In this document: positions 5,056 through 6,244 of the stretch, piece by piece
How the letters are laid out: every line of letters begins with the position of its first letter
Numbering within the stretch: the stretch's first letter is position 1
NCBI GenBank assembly: GCA_027002315.1
Contig: JALWZV010000038.1
Span: 1 to 6,244 of the forward strand
From: Candidatus Roizmanbacteria bacterium
GTDB lineage: Bacteria > Patescibacteriota > Microgenomatia > UBA1406 > GWC2-37-13
DNA length: 6,244 nt
Direction: 5' to 3'
Translations under genes and position numbers: made by a program
Notes under the pieces: model-generated
Database searches by the model: none
What the model was told of the DNA's origin: nothing
The model's input: the letters and a program-made list of their open reading frames with translations, nothing else

Positions 5056-5978
5056 AAATTAACCTTTTCCTTAATTAAGTAGAGCGGTCTGTTTTGAACC
5101 TCTCTATATATCTGTCCGATATATTCTCCAATTATCCCTATTGTAATTAACTGAACTCCTCCTAAAAATAATATTGCGGTAAAAAGCGCTGTCCAACCAG
5201 TAACCCAGTGAGACGGAAAAAATAACTTACCGACAATTCCATAAATTATTCCCAAAAAACCTAACGTTGCTGTGGCAAATCCCAGATAAGATGCAATCCG
5301 CAGGGGTTTTGTGGAAAAAGACATAATTCCGCTGAGAGCAAAATTAATCATCTTTCTTAGTGTGTAATGAGTCTTGCCTGCATTTCTCTCGTCTCTGTCA
5401 AAATACACAAAGGCCGAGGAAAAGTCTCCCCAGGCCACTAACCCTCTCAAGAAACGTGACTTCTCTGTAAGTCCATTGATAAATTTTACAACTCGTCTGT
5501 CCAAAAGCCGAAAGTCTCCAACATTGTCAGGAATGGGAGTATCCGAAAGAACATTTATTAGTTTATAAAAAAGTTTTGCGGTCCATCTTTTAAAAAGACT
5601 ATCTTTTTCTCGTTTTCTTCTCTTCGCATACACAACATCAACTCCTTCCTCCCATTTTTTAATCATTTTTGGAATTATCTCGGGTGGATCTTGTAAGTCA
5701 GCATCTATTGTTACCACACAGTCTCCTTTTGCAAAATTATATCCACAGCTTAGGGCTGTCTGATGTCCGAAATTTCGTTGAAAAGAGACTAGTTTTATTC
5801 TTCTATCTTTGTTTGCGAAACGTTTAATCTCCCCAGAGGTATTGTCTGTTGAGCCGTCGTTAACAAAAATAATCTCGAAATTATATGACCTCAGTATTGG
5901 CACTAAACGTTTTAACAACGTCTTGATGTTCTTTTCCTCGTTTAAAACAGGGATTACTACGGAGATTAGTTTGTTCAT
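5052..5978 (-). CDS. Polyprenyl-phosphate glycosyltransferase, GT2 (GtrB/DPM1-like)
   Basis: A 308-aa family 2 glycosyltransferase, the usual size for GtrB/ArnC/YfdH-like enzymes. The GT-A domain starts at once (ISVVIPVLNEEKNI, then EIIFVNDGSTDNT at 35-47), with the metal-binding DAD at 92-94 inside TIDADLQDPPE. GDFRLLDR (154-161) and RNAGKTHY (198-205) correspond to the acceptor-side and (R)xxGxSKY-like motifs. Two C-terminal membrane helices lie at about 227-250 and 262-287. It should transfer a sugar from a nucleotide donor to a polyprenyl phosphate at the membrane. It is the first gene of the export operon and begins 23 nt after the tRNA gene. The ATG at 5978 fits the family start exactly. 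Sugar and lipid length are not predictable. Confidence 0.93.
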   Translation of the reverse strand: MNKLISVVIPVLNEEKNIKTLLKRLVPILRSYNFEIIFVNDGSTDNTSGEIKRFANKDRRIKLVSFQRNFGHQTALSCGYNFAKGDCVVTIDADLQDPPEIIPKMIKKWEEGVDVVYAKRRKREKDSLFKRWTAKLFYKLINVLSDTPIPDNVGDFRLLDRRVVKFINGLTEKSRFLRGLVAWGDFSSAFVYFDRDERNAGKTHYTLRKMINFALSGIMSFSTKPLRIASYLGFATATLGFLGIIYGIVGKLFFPSHWVTGWTALFTAILFLGGVQLITIGIIGEYIGQIYREVQNRPLYLIKEKVNL

Positions 5979-6001
5979 TGCTGTCTTAAAAAATAAAAAT
6001 G

Positions 6002-6071
6002 TTGCGGGGCTAGGAGTCGAACCTAGTCTAGGAGATTATGAGCCTCCTGTGCAACCCTACACTACCCCGCA
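6002..6071 (-). tRNA. tRNA-Met (CAU anticodon), elongator-like
   Basis: A full cloverleaf folds on the minus strand. The acceptor UGCGGGG pairs with CCCCGCA, positions 8-9 are UA, the D stem is GUGU/GCAC with a short 6-nt loop AGGGUU, the anticodon stem GGAGG/UCUCC carries the loop CUCAUAA with anticodon CAU (6038-6040), the variable loop is 4 nt, and the T arm is CUAGG-UUCGACU-CCUAG, discriminator A. CCA is not encoded. It lacks initiator marks: U1 pairs with A72, and the anticodon stem does not end in three G-C pairs. It is therefore elongator Met, or possibly the Ile tRNA whose CAU is changed to lysidine; the sequence cannot settle this. The whole gene is only 70 nt owing to small D and variable loops. 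Confidence 0.92.
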
Positions 6072-6082
6072 AATACTTTCTT

Positions 6083-6088
6083 ATTATA
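6083..6088 (-). promoter_or_regulatory. -10 box TATAAT upstream of the tRNA
   Basis: The minus strand reads TAGTATAATAAG; the TATAAT ends 11 nt before the tRNA 5' end, giving a leader of about 4-5 nt. The -35 at 17 bp would be the weak TTTATA (6106-6111). This could be the promoter for the tRNA and, by read-through, for the glycosyltransferase/export operon. Confidence 0.5.
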
Positions 6089-6136
6089 CTAAAAAGAGAG
6101 CGTAATATAAAGTCGAAGAGTGAAGAATAAACTACA

Positions 6137-6154
6137 CACGGGCTAAAGCCCGTG
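6137..6154. repeat. Perfect hairpin, probable IS200/IS605-type element end
   Basis: CACGGGCT (6137-6144) and AGCCCGTG (6147-6154) form an 8-bp stem with an AA loop. It lies 4 nt downstream of the transposase stop codon. IS200/IS605 elements carry subterminal hairpins in place of inverted ends, so this is most likely the right-end hairpin. On the plus strand it is followed by GTTTTT and could look like a terminator, but no plus-strand gene leads into it. Confidence 0.65.
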
Positions 6155-6158
6155 GTTT

Positions 6159-6244
6159 TTATACTTCCTCCTGTGGCATAATTTCTTTGTTTTCTTTGAT
6201 ATATGTTTTTATAACTTCATAGTTAACTTTACCTACTGTCTCGG
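6159..6244 (-). CDS. C-terminal fragment of IS200/IS605-like Y1 transposase
   Basis: The gene runs in from beyond the right edge; only the last 27 codons are in the window (read from 6242, stop TAA at 6159-6161). The peptide ETVGKVNYEVIKTYIKEN followed by KEIMPQEEV resembles the C-terminal helix of TnpA/REP-associated Y1 transposases, where a V/I-x-x-YI-x-x-Q/N pattern closes the domain. The catalytic HUH and Tyr motifs would lie outside the window. The hairpin directly after the stop supports a transposon end. Whether the element is intact cannot be judged. Confidence 0.6.
   Translation of the reverse strand, partial: ETVGKVNYEVIKTYIKENKEIMPQEEV

Noticed and set aside
5809..6105. A 98-codon plus-strand open frame
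   Set aside because: It runs antisense to the start of the glycosyltransferase and through the tRNA gene; its C-terminal part is the antisense translation of the tRNA.
6137..6160. Plus-strand intrinsic terminator (hairpin plus GTTTTT)
   Set aside because: No plus-strand gene leads into it, and it lies directly behind the minus-strand transposase stop, so an element-end hairpin is the better reading.

Overview
The window looks like a piece of a Patescibacteria (CPR) genome, probably Microgenomates-like. The grounds are inference: AT-rich compact genes, many 1-4 nt junctions or overlaps, few clear Shine-Dalgarno sites, a tRNA without encoded CCA, and GC-rich palindromic repeats of the CCTGCCTGCGGCAGGCAGG type. 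TGA is used as a stop (GT2, permease and antitoxin genes), so the genetic code is the ordinary one and not the TGA=Gly code of Gracilibacteria/SR1.

Layout, left to right. Positions 1-428 hold no credible gene. They carry a cluster of degenerate GC-rich repeats: an inverted pair that can fold into a long hairpin, then two direct copies, the second interrupted by a 19-bp palindrome. Next, all on the minus strand, come a 280-aa protein with a possible PD-(D/E)XK nuclease core (429-1271) and a VapBC-type toxin-antitoxin pair (1368-1990) with a near-consensus promoter and nested operator-like inverted repeats. A divergent gene for an unrecognised 150-aa charged protein (2094-2546, plus strand) meets the next operon tail to tail with a 14-bp overlap.

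Positions 2533-5978 are a tight minus-strand operon, transcribed from high to low coordinates: a GtrB/DPM1-like polyprenyl-phosphate glycosyltransferase, a 50-aa single-pass membrane microprotein, a Wzt/TagH-type ABC ATPase, a Wzm/TagG-type ABC-2 permease, and a 294-aa protein whose HAD phosphatase-like motifs appear in permuted order. Together the first four suggest lipid-linked sugar synthesis and export of a cell-surface polysaccharide or glycolipid. The role of the HAD-like partner is unknown, but it is translationally coupled to the permease.

Just upstream of the operon is a tRNA with a CAU anticodon (6002-6071) with its own -10 box. It lies 23 nt from the glycosyltransferase start, so the two may share a transcript. 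The right edge (6137-6244) contains the last 27 codons of an IS200/IS605-like transposase and a perfect 8-bp-stem hairpin that is probably the end of that element.

The most notable points are the permuted HAD motif order, the repeated arrangement of -10 boxes about 7-9 nt before start codons (suggesting leaderless mRNAs), the previously easy-to-miss 50-aa ORF in the export operon, and the palindrome nested inside a repeat copy.
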